The notes: a model not told the origin generated them from the letters alone. DNA of 28,447 nt from JAUUSJ01 sp051880475 (GCA_051880475.1 JBJEOA010000058.1:1-28447); one strand, 5' to 3'; positions 16,861 through 24,400 are shown, numbered from the stretch's first letter. Made by a program: numbers and translations.

Positions 16861-16906
16861 AAGAGTGATGTTTGAGGGATAAAAACGGATAACATCGCTC
16901 TTTTTT
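16861..16906 (+). terminator. Terminator of glgB
   Basis: AAGAGTGATGTT (16861-16872) pairs with AACATCGCTCTT (16891-16902) with one G-U, followed by a T-run to 16906. A weaker imperfect hairpin (TTTATCAGCTCTTC facing GAAGTTGATAAA, about 16801-16843) lies just upstream. Confidence 0.88.
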
Positions 16907-16926
16907 GCAAACTTTTTATTTCTTGG

Positions 16927-16956
16927 TTGAGAATTTTATTATATTTATGGTATGAT
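16927..16956 (+). promoter_or_regulatory. Possible promoter of the MscS-type gene
   Basis: TTGAGA (16927-16932) and TATGAT (16951-16956) are 18 nt apart. Confidence 0.45.
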
Positions 16957-17046
16957 AGCAAAAGAAGCGTATCTTTACTATCATTTCGTAAGATTTCTTT
17001 TATAGAGTTTTAGTAAAGTCATTGTTTATATTGTTTATAGGAGGAT

Positions 17047-17970
17047 ATGTATGAAGTGAAACAGTTTATTTTACAGGTTAGTAAACAGGGAGTACGATTT
17101 TTTGAGCGGTACGGAGACGAAATTGTAAGTGGTATTTTTCATTTTTTCCTTAATATTTTTATTGCTGGAATTATTCTATTTGTTGGATTTCGAATTGTTG
17201 GTATTATTTCAAAGGGATGCAAAAAAGCGTTAGATAAGTTTAATATCGAATACGAGGTAAAAACTTTTTTACTTTCTTTTGTCAAGATTGGATTAAAAGC
17301 ACTTGTTATTATATGGGCAGTGACTATAATTGGAGTACCAAATTCATCCATTATCGCTTTGTTTGGTACAGCCAGTGTATCTATTGGTTTGGCATTACAA
17401 GGAGGACTTTCTAATATAACAGGTGGTTTGATTATTTTGCTTATTAAACCATTCCATATCGGAGATTATATTGTTTTTGATTCTTCTTCTATTAATTGTG
17501 AGGGGATTGTAAAGGAGATTGATATTTTCTATACGAGAATTTCCACTGCGGATAATAAAACAATTGTTGTGCCAAACGGATTGATTTCCAATGCAACTTT
17601 AGTAAATGTGACAAAGCAAGATACAAGGCGAGTTGATTTAGTTATAGGGGTTTCTTATAGTAGCGATATTTCTTATGTAAAAGAGACAATAAGAGAGATT
17701 GTTCTAAAGGAAGATTTGGTTTTCGAAGACGAAGAACATAAAATTTTAATTTTCGTTGATAATTTGTCGAGCAGCTCTGTCGACATTGGGGTGCGTTTTT
17801 GGGTTCCCACCGATGATTACTGGAAAATTCGCTGGGATGTATTAGAAAATATAAAAAATGTATTCCAAGAACGCAATATATCTATTCCATATCCGCAACT
17901 AGATGTACATTTTGATAAAAAAGATAGTTTGCAAATGTATTATAATGATTCTAATATAAATAGAAGATAA
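17047..17970 (+). CDS. MscS-family small-conductance mechanosensitive channel
   Basis: Protein of about 307 residues. Three membrane segments lie near residues 27-52, 68-90 and 94-125. The third is the pore helix, with the glycine/alanine-rich run GTASVSIGLALQGGLSN typical of MscS, followed by the beta domain (FHIGDYIVF, TADNKTIVVPNGLIS) and the alpha/beta cytoplasmic domain. It releases solutes on osmotic downshock. The start is uncertain: GGAGG (17040-17044) is only 2 nt before ATG 17047 and 11 nt before an in-frame GTG at 17056; neither spacing is ideal. The C-terminal tail is polar and short. Monocistronic. Confidence 0.93.
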   Translation: MYEVKQFILQVSKQGVRFFERYGDEIVSGIFHFFLNIFIAGIILFVGFRIVGIISKGCKKALDKFNIEYEVKTFLLSFVKIGLKALVIIWAVTIIGVPNSSIIALFGTASVSIGLALQGGLSNITGGLIILLIKPFHIGDYIVFDSSSINCEGIVKEIDIFYTRISTADNKTIVVPNGLISNATLVNVTKQDTRRVDLVIGVSYSSDISYVKETIREIVLKEDLVFEDEEHKILIFVDNLSSSSVDIGVRFWVPTDDYWKIRWDVLENIKNVFQERNISIPYPQLDVHFDKKDSLQMYYNDSNINRR

Positions 17971-18076
17971 AGCTTACTATTTAAAATGTACGATTTTTTG
18001 GTGATAAATGATTTCTCTATTATTTACGAATTTCTTACAGTTTTATGAATTTGACCTAAATAATTAGAAATGGATA

Positions 18077-18106
18077 TTGTAATTTAAAGTAAACCTATGA
18101 TATAAT
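18077..18106 (+). promoter_or_regulatory. Promoter of the small surface-protein gene
   Basis: TTGTAA (18077-18082) and TATAAT (18101-18106) are 18 nt apart, about 35 nt before the AAAGGAGG ribosome site. Confidence 0.6.
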
Positions 18107-18154
18107 ATGAGTTAGAAAGAATATTATGACATCATTTTTTAAAGGAGGAAATTT

Positions 18155-18703
18155 ATGAAACGCATTGTCAACAAGGTCTTTTCATTCTTGTTAGTGCTTA
18201 CTATCGCTTTCTTGGTTCCGGTAGCTGCTTCTCAGTCTAACGCTGCTTCCACCTCTGTTAAAGTGACATTGGAAGTACTACGAAGTGGGGTTTCCACTAG
18301 TGTAAATAGTGCTACTTATTATGTGACAGCTTATTCTGATTCTGCTTGTACAAAAGTAGTGTCTACAAAGTCAATAACACTTAGTAACGCTAGTTCTGGT
18401 TCAGTGACATTTACAGATCTTGCAGCTACAACTTATTATTTTGCAGAATCTAATTCAAGTGGAACATTGAAGAAAGACACAAGCACTTTAACAATTAGCT
18501 ATCCATATGGAAATATTGTTTATGTGACAGCTAATGACACTACAACGAAAGAGCTTAAGATTCAAAATAATTATAGTGTAGATCCTAATACAGCTTCTGC
18601 TAGAACAGCAGATGAGAGTCAACCACTTTTGTTTGGGGCAATCGCAATTCTCTGTGTATTAGTTGGCGGAACTGTTATTTTAATCAGAAGAAAACATGCT
18701 TAA
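18155..18703 (+). CDS. Small secreted, C-terminally membrane-anchored protein with Cna-B/prealbumin-like domain
   Basis: Protein of 182 residues. A signal peptide (about 1-31: basic start, hydrophobic FLLVLTIAFLVPVA, cleavage near SNAAS) is followed by a Ser/Thr-rich beta domain. Its pattern (SATYYVTAYSDSACTKVVS, GSVTFTDLAATTYYFAES) resembles single Cna-B/SpaA prealbumin-like repeats of Gram-positive pilins. The C-terminus has a hydrophobic helix (about 156-177) and a basic tail RRKHA, the shape of a sorting signal. No LPXTG is present; the motif position reads ARTADESQPLL, similar to the QTGD variants of clostridial surface proteins. Either a non-canonical sortase substrate or a plain membrane-anchored protein. 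No sortase or other pilin gene is adjacent. Exact role unknown. Confidence 0.65.
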   Translation: MKRIVNKVFSFLLVLTIAFLVPVAASQSNAASTSVKVTLEVLRSGVSTSVNSATYYVTAYSDSACTKVVSTKSITLSNASSGSVTFTDLAATTYYFAESNSSGTLKKDTSTLTISYPYGNIVYVTANDTTTKELKIQNNYSVDPNTASARTADESQPLLFGAIAILCVLVGGTVILIRRKHA

Positions 18704-18731
18704 TAAAATGAAGCAAGACAGATAGAAAAAG

Positions 18732-18779
18732 GGAAAATAGAGTAGATTTGTTGTAAATCGAACTATTTTCCTTTTTTTT
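18732..18779 (+). terminator. Terminator after the small surface-protein gene
   Basis: GGAAAATAG (18732-18740) pairs with CTATTTTCC (18763-18771), with an inner GATTT/AAATC stem (18745-18759), followed by a T-run to 18779. Confidence 0.9.
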
Positions 18780-18893
18780 GACTTTTTATCACCTATAATT
18801 ATCAGAAAAATATACAAAATAAATCTTTTTTGCTTATATTTCTGTACTTTTTCTACAAAATATTGTATAATAATGATATAAAATAAAAAAGAG

Positions 18894-19139
18894 ATGATTA
18901 AAACTGAGGCAGCAGCTTGCCACTTGAAGCTTAAAGTTAGAGCTTGGAGTTTAGGAAGCAGGGTAAGAGTACAAAGTAAAGGTAAAAACAAAGAGCAAAA
19001 AAGTAAAAGGCAAGAAGTAAAAAGCAAGAAGTAAAAAGCAAGAAGTAAAAAGCAAGAAGTGGCGAGTAGGGCAGCAGAAGCAGAACAACAAAAGCGCAGC
19101 GTAGGTTATCATTTCTTTGAGAAAAAATAAAGGAGGGGT
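18894..19139 (+). promoter_or_regulatory. Purine-rich leader of the cytidylate-kinase-like gene, with tandem repeats
   Basis: A TATAAT at 18866-18871 (with only a weak -35) would start a leader of about 270 nt. It is strongly A/G-biased on the plus strand and should be poorly structured. It includes 14-bp tandem repeats and a 45-codon reading frame (18894-19031: Lys/Arg-rich, no proper ribosome site), which I do not accept as a gene. The remainder of the gap 18704-19144 is the terminator and AT-rich filler. Confidence 0.35.
19010..19060 (+). repeat. 14-bp tandem repeat, about 3.6 copies
   Basis: The unit GCAAGAAGTAAAAA begins at 19010, 19024 and 19038, with a partial fourth copy from 19052. 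Its period is not a multiple of three, arguing against coding. Confidence 0.95.
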
Positions 19140-19144
19140 TTTCT

Positions 19145-19759
19145 ATGAAGACAATTATTACAATAGGCAGACAATACGGCAGTGGTGGAAGACTCATTGG
19201 CAAGAAGTTAGCAGAAGAATTTCAAATTCCATTTTACGACAAAGATATCTTAAAAAAAGCAGCAAAAGAAAGTGGTCTTTGTGAAGAACTATTTGAAAAT
19301 TATGATGAGAAACCAACAACTAGTTTTTTGTATTCTTTAGTGATGGATCCATATGCGATGGGATATAATTCTAATTCTTTTGAACTTCCTCTTAATCACA
19401 AAGTGTTTTTAGCGGTATTTGATGTTATCAAGAAAATAGCGGATGAGGGACCTTGCGTTATCGTTGGTCGTTGTGCAGACTATGCTTTGGCAGACTATGA
19501 TAATGTATTGAAAGTATTTATTTCTGGAGATATGGAAGAGCGTATGAAACGTGTACAGCAATTATACGATATTCCTGAAAATAAAGTAAGAGATCAGATT
19601 GTGAGAATAGATAAACAAAGAGCAAGTTACTATAATTATTATACAAATAAAAAATGGGGAGATATTAAGAGTTATGATTTAGCGATTAATACAAGCCAAT
19701 TTGGAATCGACGGTGCAGTAGAATTAATTAAAAAAGGAGTTGCTCTTTGCGAAGCTTAA
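19145..19759 (+). CDS. Cytidylate-kinase-like family protein
   Basis: Protein of 204 residues with a P-loop, TIGRQYGSGGRLIGKKLA at about 5-22, where GRQYGSGG is the phosphate-binding loop. It is followed by IPFYDKDILKKAAKESGL and the lid-like region GDMEERMKRVQQLYDI. This is the signature of the cytidylate-kinase-like (AAA_26) family common in clostridia. These proteins differ from Cmk, and their substrate is not established; nucleotide or nucleoside phosphorylation is likely. AGGAGG lies just upstream of ATG 19145. The gene stands alone behind a repetitive leader and before a dyad-rich gap. Confidence 0.85.
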   Translation: MKTIITIGRQYGSGGRLIGKKLAEEFQIPFYDKDILKKAAKESGLCEELFENYDEKPTTSFLYSLVMDPYAMGYNSNSFELPLNHKVFLAVFDVIKKIADEGPCVIVGRCADYALADYDNVLKVFISGDMEERMKRVQQLYDIPENKVRDQIVRIDKQRASYYNYYTNKKWGDIKSYDLAINTSQFGIDGAVELIKKGVALCEA

Positions 19760-19778
19760 TATAGGAGCCAAAGACAAA

Positions 19779-19828
19779 ATAGGCATCGAAACTAGACGTT
19801 GATATAAAACGAAAGAGGAGATGCCTAT
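19779..19828 (+). promoter_or_regulatory. 9-bp inverted repeat after the cytidylate-kinase-like gene
   Basis: ATAGGCATC (19779-19787) and GATGCCTAT (19820-19828) are perfect inverted repeats 32 nt apart. No T-run follows, so it is not a standard terminator. Confidence 0.5.
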
Positions 19829-19847
19829 AAAAATCTCTATACATCAC

Positions 19848-19871
19848 TTCGTGAAATGCGTCTTTCACGAA
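19848..19871 (+). other. Dif-like palindrome (9-6-9) upstream of the XerS-like gene
   Basis: TTCGTGAAA (19848-19856) and TTTCACGAA (19863-19871) are perfect inverted arms around a 6-bp centre (TGCGTC). This is the arm-centre-arm spacing of Xer recombination sites, about 155 bp upstream of an intact Xer-type recombinase. In streptococci and lactococci the dif site also lies beside xerS. It could equally be an operator. Confidence 0.4.
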
Positions 19872-19961
19872 TAGATGGAACCAAAAAGAAAATATCCCAT
19901 CTTTTGTCCACTTTTTTATGGTTTTTAGGTGGTTTTATATAGTTGTTTTTTTATAAATTAT

Positions 19962-19990
19962 TTGCAATTTTATATAAAACTATATAAAAT
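19962..19990 (+). promoter_or_regulatory. Promoter of the XerS-like gene overlapped by a dyad
   Basis: TTGCAA (19962-19967) and TAAAAT (19985-19990) are 17 nt apart. The dyad ATTTTATATA (19967-19976) and TATATAAAAT (19981-19990) covers the spacer and -10 box. TTTTATATAGTT at 19933-19944 is the exact inverse of 19978-19989. The arrangement suggests a bound repressor, possibly the recombinase itself. Confidence 0.5.
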
Positions 19991-20025
19991 GATAAAAAAT
20001 AAATTAGAAAGGTTTTGATTTTATT

Positions 20026-21111
20026 ATGAGCGATTTAACTTATTACGATCAATTAAATATAAATGGAACTTTAAAACTTCGAACTCTCTTAAGTGAACTG
20101 CCATACTTTGTAAAAGATTTCTTTAGGGGAATTGAAATTACTACCTCTATACGAACACGAATTTCTTACGCTTATGACCTTCGTATATTTTTTCAATTTC
20201 TACTAGAACAAAATCCTCTTTTTTCCTCTTACACTATGAAGGATTTTAAGGTAGATGATTTAGATAAACTAAGTGTTCTTCATATTGAGGATTATGTAGA
20301 TCATTTAAAGTTATATTCTAGCAAAAAAGATGACAAAAAATATATTACAAACAGTGAGCGAGGTCTCTCTAAAAAAATGTCAATGTTACGAAGCTTTTAC
20401 GCTTATTTTTTTAAGCGTGGTCTTATTAAAACAAATCCGATGATTATGGTTGATATGCCAAAGTTGCATGATAAAGCCATAATCAAACTTGACGTAGATG
20501 AGGTCGCTATGCTTCTTGATTATATCGAAAACTGTGGAAGCGAATTAAGCGGACAAAAACTTCGTTTTTACGAAAAAACAAAACTAAGAGATTTCGCTAT
20601 CGTTACTCTTCTACTAGGCACTGGAATTCGAGTATCAGAATGTGTCGGTCTTGATTTGAATGACGTAGATTTTAAGAATAATAATATTAAAGTGACAAGA
20701 AAAGGTGGAAATCAGATGTATATCTTTTTTGGAGCAGAAGTCTTTGAGGCACTCTACGATTATATTCACCTAGATAGAAACTTAATCCATCCTCTTCCCG
20801 GACATGAAAATGCCCTCTTTTACTCTTTACAGAGAAAAAGAATTAGTGTTCGTGCTGTGGAAAATCTTGTAAAAAAATATGCCAGACAAGTCACACCAAA
20901 TAAACCTATCACACCACATAAACTTAGAAGTACTTATGGAACTAATTTGTATCAAGAAACAGGAGATATTTACCTTGTAGCAGATGTGCTTGGCCATCAT
21001 GATGTTAACACAACAAAAAAACATTACGCAGCTCTTGGAGATGAAAAGAGAAAACAGGCGGCTAAAGTAATTACTCTTCGAGAAAAGAAAAAAAAAGAGT
21101 CCGATTTATAA
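20026..21111 (+). CDS. XerS/XerC-like tyrosine recombinase, complete active site
   Basis: Protein of 361 residues. A SAM-like core-binding domain (about 25-140) precedes the catalytic domain. All six catalytic residues are visible: Arg202 (TGIRVSE), Lys226 (VTRKGG), His298 and Arg301 (PHKLRSTYGT), His324 (LGHHD) and Tyr334 (KKHY). The length of about 360 and the extended N-terminus fit the single-recombinase XerS type better than 300-residue XerC/XerD. The likely role is chromosome dimer resolution at a dif-like site, possibly one of the dyads just upstream. Integrase of a lost element is the alternative, but no phage or transfer genes are nearby. A bidirectional terminator follows. Confidence 0.88.
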   Translation: MSDLTYYDQLNINGTLKLRTLLSELPYFVKDFFRGIEITTSIRTRISYAYDLRIFFQFLLEQNPLFSSYTMKDFKVDDLDKLSVLHIEDYVDHLKLYSSKKDDKKYITNSERGLSKKMSMLRSFYAYFFKRGLIKTNPMIMVDMPKLHDKAIIKLDVDEVAMLLDYIENCGSELSGQKLRFYEKTKLRDFAIVTLLLGTGIRVSECVGLDLNDVDFKNNNIKVTRKGGNQMYIFFGAEVFEALYDYIHLDRNLIHPLPGHENALFYSLQRKRISVRAVENLVKKYARQVTPNKPITPHKLRSTYGTNLYQETGDIYLVADVLGHHDVNTTKKHYAALGDEKRKQAAKVITLREKKKKESDL

Positions 21112-21130
21112 ACTATGTATTCCTCTCCTG

Positions 21131-21170
21131 CTGCCTTAAGTTGCTTTAAGTTACCTTAAGCTGCCTTAAT
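21131..21170 (+). repeat. Four 10-bp tandem repeats centred on CTTAAG
   Basis: Consecutive units CTGCCTTAAG, TTGCTTTAAG, TTACCTTAAG and CTGCCTTAAT lie on the same helical face, immediately downstream of the recombinase gene. No similar array occurs elsewhere in the window. Confidence 0.85.
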
Positions 21171-21186
21171 TAAATAAAATAAAATG

Positions 21187-21252
21187 AAAAAAGACGGTCA
21201 TATTAAGTGTTTCGTATAACTTTATGTTATTGCTTAATATGACCGTCTTTTT
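21187..21252. terminator. Bidirectional terminator between the recombinase and the convergent hydrolase gene
   Basis: Arms 21187-21206 and 21233-21252 are perfectly complementary (core GACGGTCATATTAAG), with A-run and T-run flanks. Confidence 0.92.
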
Positions 21253-21265
21253 ATTTTGTAAAAGT

Positions 21266-23005
21266 CTATTTGCTTTTTAGCATTGGGATTAGTTCATTTA
21301 CCGCTTTTTCAATAGAGGAATATCTAGAACTTGAAATACCTGATGTCTGAGCAAAATTATAAGTAGAACGAAGGTCAAAATACGCATAACTAAAGAAAGC
21401 AAATCCCTTCACTCTGCTATTTTGTCTCGCATTGGAAATTTGTTTTTTCATAAGAGAGGAATCCATCCACTCAGATTGATTTGTGTGATTAGAATCCGTC
21501 TGTCCCACTCTATAGGTTCCAATACCGATATAAAGCTTTACAATATTGTTCTTATTTAAAGTACTCCACTCGGATACCATCTTATCAAAAGCTGCTACTT
21601 TATGTGTAAATCCCCAATATATCTGAGGAATTACATAATCAATATAGCCCTCTTGACTTAACCATTTTTCAATATCAACATAATAAGAATATTCACTCTT
21701 CAAATTATCGATAGAACCTGCTGGACTAATACCAAACTCAACGTTTTGATCGATAGAATCAATCATAGAATAAATATTCTTAATAAGAGTGCTAACATTT
21801 TCTCTTCTCCAATTAGCAATGCCTGTAACTGTTTCTGTTCCCGTATACTCCTTTGCGTCAAAATCAGTTAATACATTCTCACTTGTAAACTGTGGGTAGA
21901 AGTAATCGTCAAAATGAATCGCATCAATATCATAATTTTGTACGATTTCTTTTACACCATTTAAAATTAAATCTTGTACTTCCTTTTTCGCTGGATTATA
22001 GTATAATGCTCCGTTATAGGATAATACATTTCTTTGTTCTGCGTTATTGTCTGAGTTATGCCATTTCTTTGCTGGATTATTACTTGAAAGTGCATCATAA
22101 GAATCCTGTGTAGATACACGATATGGATTAATCCATGCGTGGAATTCAAGTCCTCTCTCATGAGCCTCCTCAACCATAATCTTTAATGGATTAAATCCAG
22201 GATTTACTCCCTCTGTTCCAGTCAAATATTTAGACCATGGATAATACTTGGATGGATAAAGTGCATCTCCCATTGGTCTTACATGAACAATAACTGCATT
22301 CATACCACTCTCAACAGTCTTATCATAAATATGGTCAATAAAAGTTTTAAATGCCTCTTCGGAATGGTCACTGCTTTTAGCATAGCTTTCCAATTCGAGA
22401 TAAGAAATCCACATAGCCTTAAATTCCTCATCATCGTCTGTTGTAGCAATCGTCTCTTTTGTTTCAACCGTTGTTGCTTTTTTAGAGGAAATTGCTAATA
22501 CATTGGTCTTAGAATCCCAGCTTCGTTCCACTCCAAGAAGTTTACACACCTGTTTTACAGGAACAACAACACGATTTTCCTTAGAAGAAGTATAAGTGAT
22601 ATTCATAGGTGCAGCCTTTAATGTCTCAGCTTTGCCATTTAGAGTCGCTTTCTTACTTCCAACTGTCATCTCAAGAGTATTAGAGTTATACTTTAATACT
22701 AATACCTTTGATTTTTTATCGTAAGAACAGGTTACTCCGATTGTATTTTTAAATACCTTCTTGTAAGCTGCCATAACGACATCTCCCACTTTAAACGCTG
22801 GGATTTTAGTCATATCAAGTTTTTCTCCGTCATAGGTAATGGTAATTGCCTCTCCCTTATACTGGTATGCTTTTTTATTGTATTTATAATTTACTGTTGT
22901 ACTGGCAGCAGACACACTGCCCATATTCGTAGTTATGCTTATGCATCCAAGCAACAAGCAAAACGAAAGAAAAAATGCCATCCCCCTGCGTATAATTTGT
23001 TTCAT
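21266..23005 (-). CDS. Secreted GHL10-type glycoside hydrolase with copper-amine-oxidase-like N-terminal domain
   Basis: Protein of 579 residues. The signal peptide (about 1-34) ends at VSAAS. Residues about 55-175 form a copper-amine-oxidase N-terminal-like module (VVMAAYKKVF, RVVVPVKQVCKLLGV, RSWDSKTNVLAI), a common cell-wall-targeting domain. Residues about 195-500 match the GHL10/YngK-type family: FKAMWISYLELE, GMNAVIVHVRPMGDALYPS, GLEFHAWINPYRV and YDIDAIHFDDYFYP, whose acidic residues likely include the catalytic ones. Members are thought to act on cell-wall or surface glycans. AAGGAG precedes ATG 23005. It is exported and stands alone on the minus strand. Substrate unknown. Confidence 0.9.
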   Translation of the reverse strand: MKQIIRRGMAFFLSFCLLLGCISITTNMGSVSAASTTVNYKYNKKAYQYKGEAITITYDGEKLDMTKIPAFKVGDVVMAAYKKVFKNTIGVTCSYDKKSKVLVLKYNSNTLEMTVGSKKATLNGKAETLKAAPMNITYTSSKENRVVVPVKQVCKLLGVERSWDSKTNVLAISSKKATTVETKETIATTDDDEEFKAMWISYLELESYAKSSDHSEEAFKTFIDHIYDKTVESGMNAVIVHVRPMGDALYPSKYYPWSKYLTGTEGVNPGFNPLKIMVEEAHERGLEFHAWINPYRVSTQDSYDALSSNNPAKKWHNSDNNAEQRNVLSYNGALYYNPAKKEVQDLILNGVKEIVQNYDIDAIHFDDYFYPQFTSENVLTDFDAKEYTGTETVTGIANWRRENVSTLIKNIYSMIDSIDQNVEFGISPAGSIDNLKSEYSYYVDIEKWLSQEGYIDYVIPQIYWGFTHKVAAFDKMVSEWSTLNKNNIVKLYIGIGTYRVGQTDSNHTNQSEWMDSSLMKKQISNARQNSRVKGFAFFSYAYFDLRSTYNFAQTSGISSSRYSSIEKAVNELIPMLKSK

Positions 23006-23172
23006 AATACACTCTCCTTTTTCTATTTATTATTATTTAGTATCCTTGATGTTTTTCACTCTATTTAACAAATAGACAAACTCATCCACTAATATATTAA
23101 TATATGTATGCTATATATAGAATAAAATGTATAAAACTCCCATATAGCCTGGGGCACGACTTTTACTCTTCT

Positions 23173-23202
23173 ATCATACCATAAACTGGTAGGATACATC
23201 AA
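23173..23202 (-). promoter_or_regulatory. Promoter of the GHL10-type hydrolase gene
   Basis: On the minus strand TTGATG (23202-23197) and TATGAT (23178-23173) are 18 nt apart, giving a leader of about 160 nt. Confidence 0.55.
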
Positions 23203-23286
23203 TTCATTTTTATAATATTATTAAAACTTATGACATATTAGGCATATTATTTGTCAAGGCAATGGGCAAAAGAATACGAAATAAAG

Positions 23287-23315
23287 TTGCGTGAAAAAAT
23301 TAGGTATGCTATACT
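23287..23315 (+). promoter_or_regulatory. Promoter of the ttcA-like gene and its long leader
   Basis: TTGCGT (23287-23292) and TATACT (23310-23315) are 17 nt apart. The leader of about 180 nt holds an unused AAAGGAGG (23333-23340) and a 20-bp-period direct repeat, AATCGGGATAAAT (23374-23386) and AATCAGGATAAAT (23394-23406). No gene was found in the gap 23006-23503. Confidence 0.6.
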
Positions 23316-23503
23316 AATGTCGGTAAAAATTGAAAGGAGGAACCGTATTTTCTGCTGCCTAAATCGAATATCGAATCGGGATAAATTAAAATAAATCAGG
23401 ATAAATCGAACTTAGTCAAATTTAATTTATAAATACATCGACATCTATAAGTATATCTATAAGAAATCGATTTAAGACAAAGGAAAATACCTAATATAAA
23501 TTT

Positions 23504-24259
23504 ATGAAATTACAACAATTATTAAGCTGTACTCGAAAAGCAATTGATGATTATGGAATGATTCAAGATAATGACCATATTGCAGTTGGCATATCGGGTG
23601 GAAAAGATAGTTTAACTTTACTTTATGCCCTTAGCCATCTTCGCAGATTTTATCCCCATCCATTTAAGCTCTCTGCCATTACCGTAGACTTAGGATTTGG
23701 AAATCAAGATTTAGGAGAGATAGAAAAACTATGTCAAAAATTAGATGTTCCGTATACTATATTAAAGACAGATATCGCTCCTATTTTATTCGATTACAGA
23801 AAAGAAAGTAATCCCTGCTCTTTATGTGCGAAAATGAGAAAAGGAGCTTTAAATGAAAAAGTAAAAGAACTGGGGTGTAATAAAGTTGCCTACGCACACC
23901 ATAAAGATGATATGAATGAAACTCTTCTTATGTCCATGATATTTGAAGGAAGAATTCACACTTTCTCTCCTGTAACTTATTTAGACCGTATGGATTTAAC
24001 AGTAATTCGCCCTCTTATGTATATGGCAGAAAAAGATGTCATTGGGTTTGTACGTGAGCAAAATCTTCCTGTCGCTAAGAGTCCTTGCCCTGTCGATGGA
24101 TACACAAAACGAGAATATGCAAAAGATATTTTAAAACAATTAAATACAGATCATCCTGGAGCAAAAGACAGAATATTTCGAGCAATTGTCAACGCAAACT
24201 TCGATAGTTGGCCAAAAAAGCAAGAAACAAGGAATCGAACAAAGTGTTCGAAACAATAA
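23504..24259 (+). CDS. TtcA-like tRNA 2-thiolation protein (PP-loop ATPase)
   Basis: Protein of 251 residues. The ATP pyrophosphatase PP-loop SGGKDS is at 31-36. The iron-sulfur ligands of the TtcA/TtuA group are present as Cys105 and Cys108 (NPCSLCAKMRKG) and Cys195 (KSPCP). YAHHKDDMNETLLM is another family motif. It activates a tRNA base with ATP and inserts sulfur, probably 2-thiocytidine at position 32. No strong ribosome site sits directly before ATG 23504 (AAAGGAAAATACC about 20 nt upstream), whereas a perfect one lies unused 165 nt upstream. The 3' end overlaps a possible LexA box for the next gene. Confidence 0.88.
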   Translation: MKLQQLLSCTRKAIDDYGMIQDNDHIAVGISGGKDSLTLLYALSHLRRFYPHPFKLSAITVDLGFGNQDLGEIEKLCQKLDVPYTILKTDIAPILFDYRKESNPCSLCAKMRKGALNEKVKELGCNKVAYAHHKDDMNETLLMSMIFEGRIHTFSPVTYLDRMDLTVIRPLMYMAEKDVIGFVREQNLPVAKSPCPVDGYTKREYAKDILKQLNTDHPGAKDRIFRAIVNANFDSWPKKQETRNRTKCSKQ

Positions 24260-24278
24260 AGTATGGAACAAATTTTCG
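24236..24278 (+). promoter_or_regulatory. Candidate LexA (SOS) boxes
   Basis: GGAACAAATTTTCG (24265-24278) matches the Bacillus-type box CGAAC-N4-GTTYG at all but two positions. CGAACAAAGTGTTCG (24236-24250), overlapping the end of the upstream gene, is a perfect dyad but with a 5-bp centre. Both lie just upstream of the lexA -35 box, as expected for autoregulation. Confidence 0.6.
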
Positions 24279-24285
24279 AAAAAAC

Positions 24286-24314
24286 TTGTGATATATAAGG
24301 TTCTATGATAAAAT
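24286..24314 (+). promoter_or_regulatory. Promoter of lexA
   Basis: TTGTGA (24286-24291) and TAAAAT (24309-24314) are 17 nt apart, 8 nt downstream of the nearest LexA box. Confidence 0.7.
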
Positions 24315-24400
24315 AATAGTATGAAATCATAAGAAAAACCTTGCAGATTAAGGAAAACCAAACAGTTTGCAAGAAAATAAGAACAGGATGGTGAACTACT

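Noticed and set aside
18894..19031. A 45-codon Lys/Arg-rich frame in the purine-rich leader
   Set aside because: It runs into a 14-bp repeat whose period breaks the frame, its composition follows the A/G bias, and it lacks a spaced ribosome site.
19010..19060. Possible CRISPR array
   Set aside because: The 14-bp units are directly adjacent with no spacers and no cas genes; simple tandem repeat.
19821..19874. A 17-codon frame (MPIKISIHHFVKCVFHE) over the dif-like palindrome
   Set aside because: AGGAG abuts the ATG with no spacer, and the frame ends within the palindrome; the palindrome itself is the better explanation.
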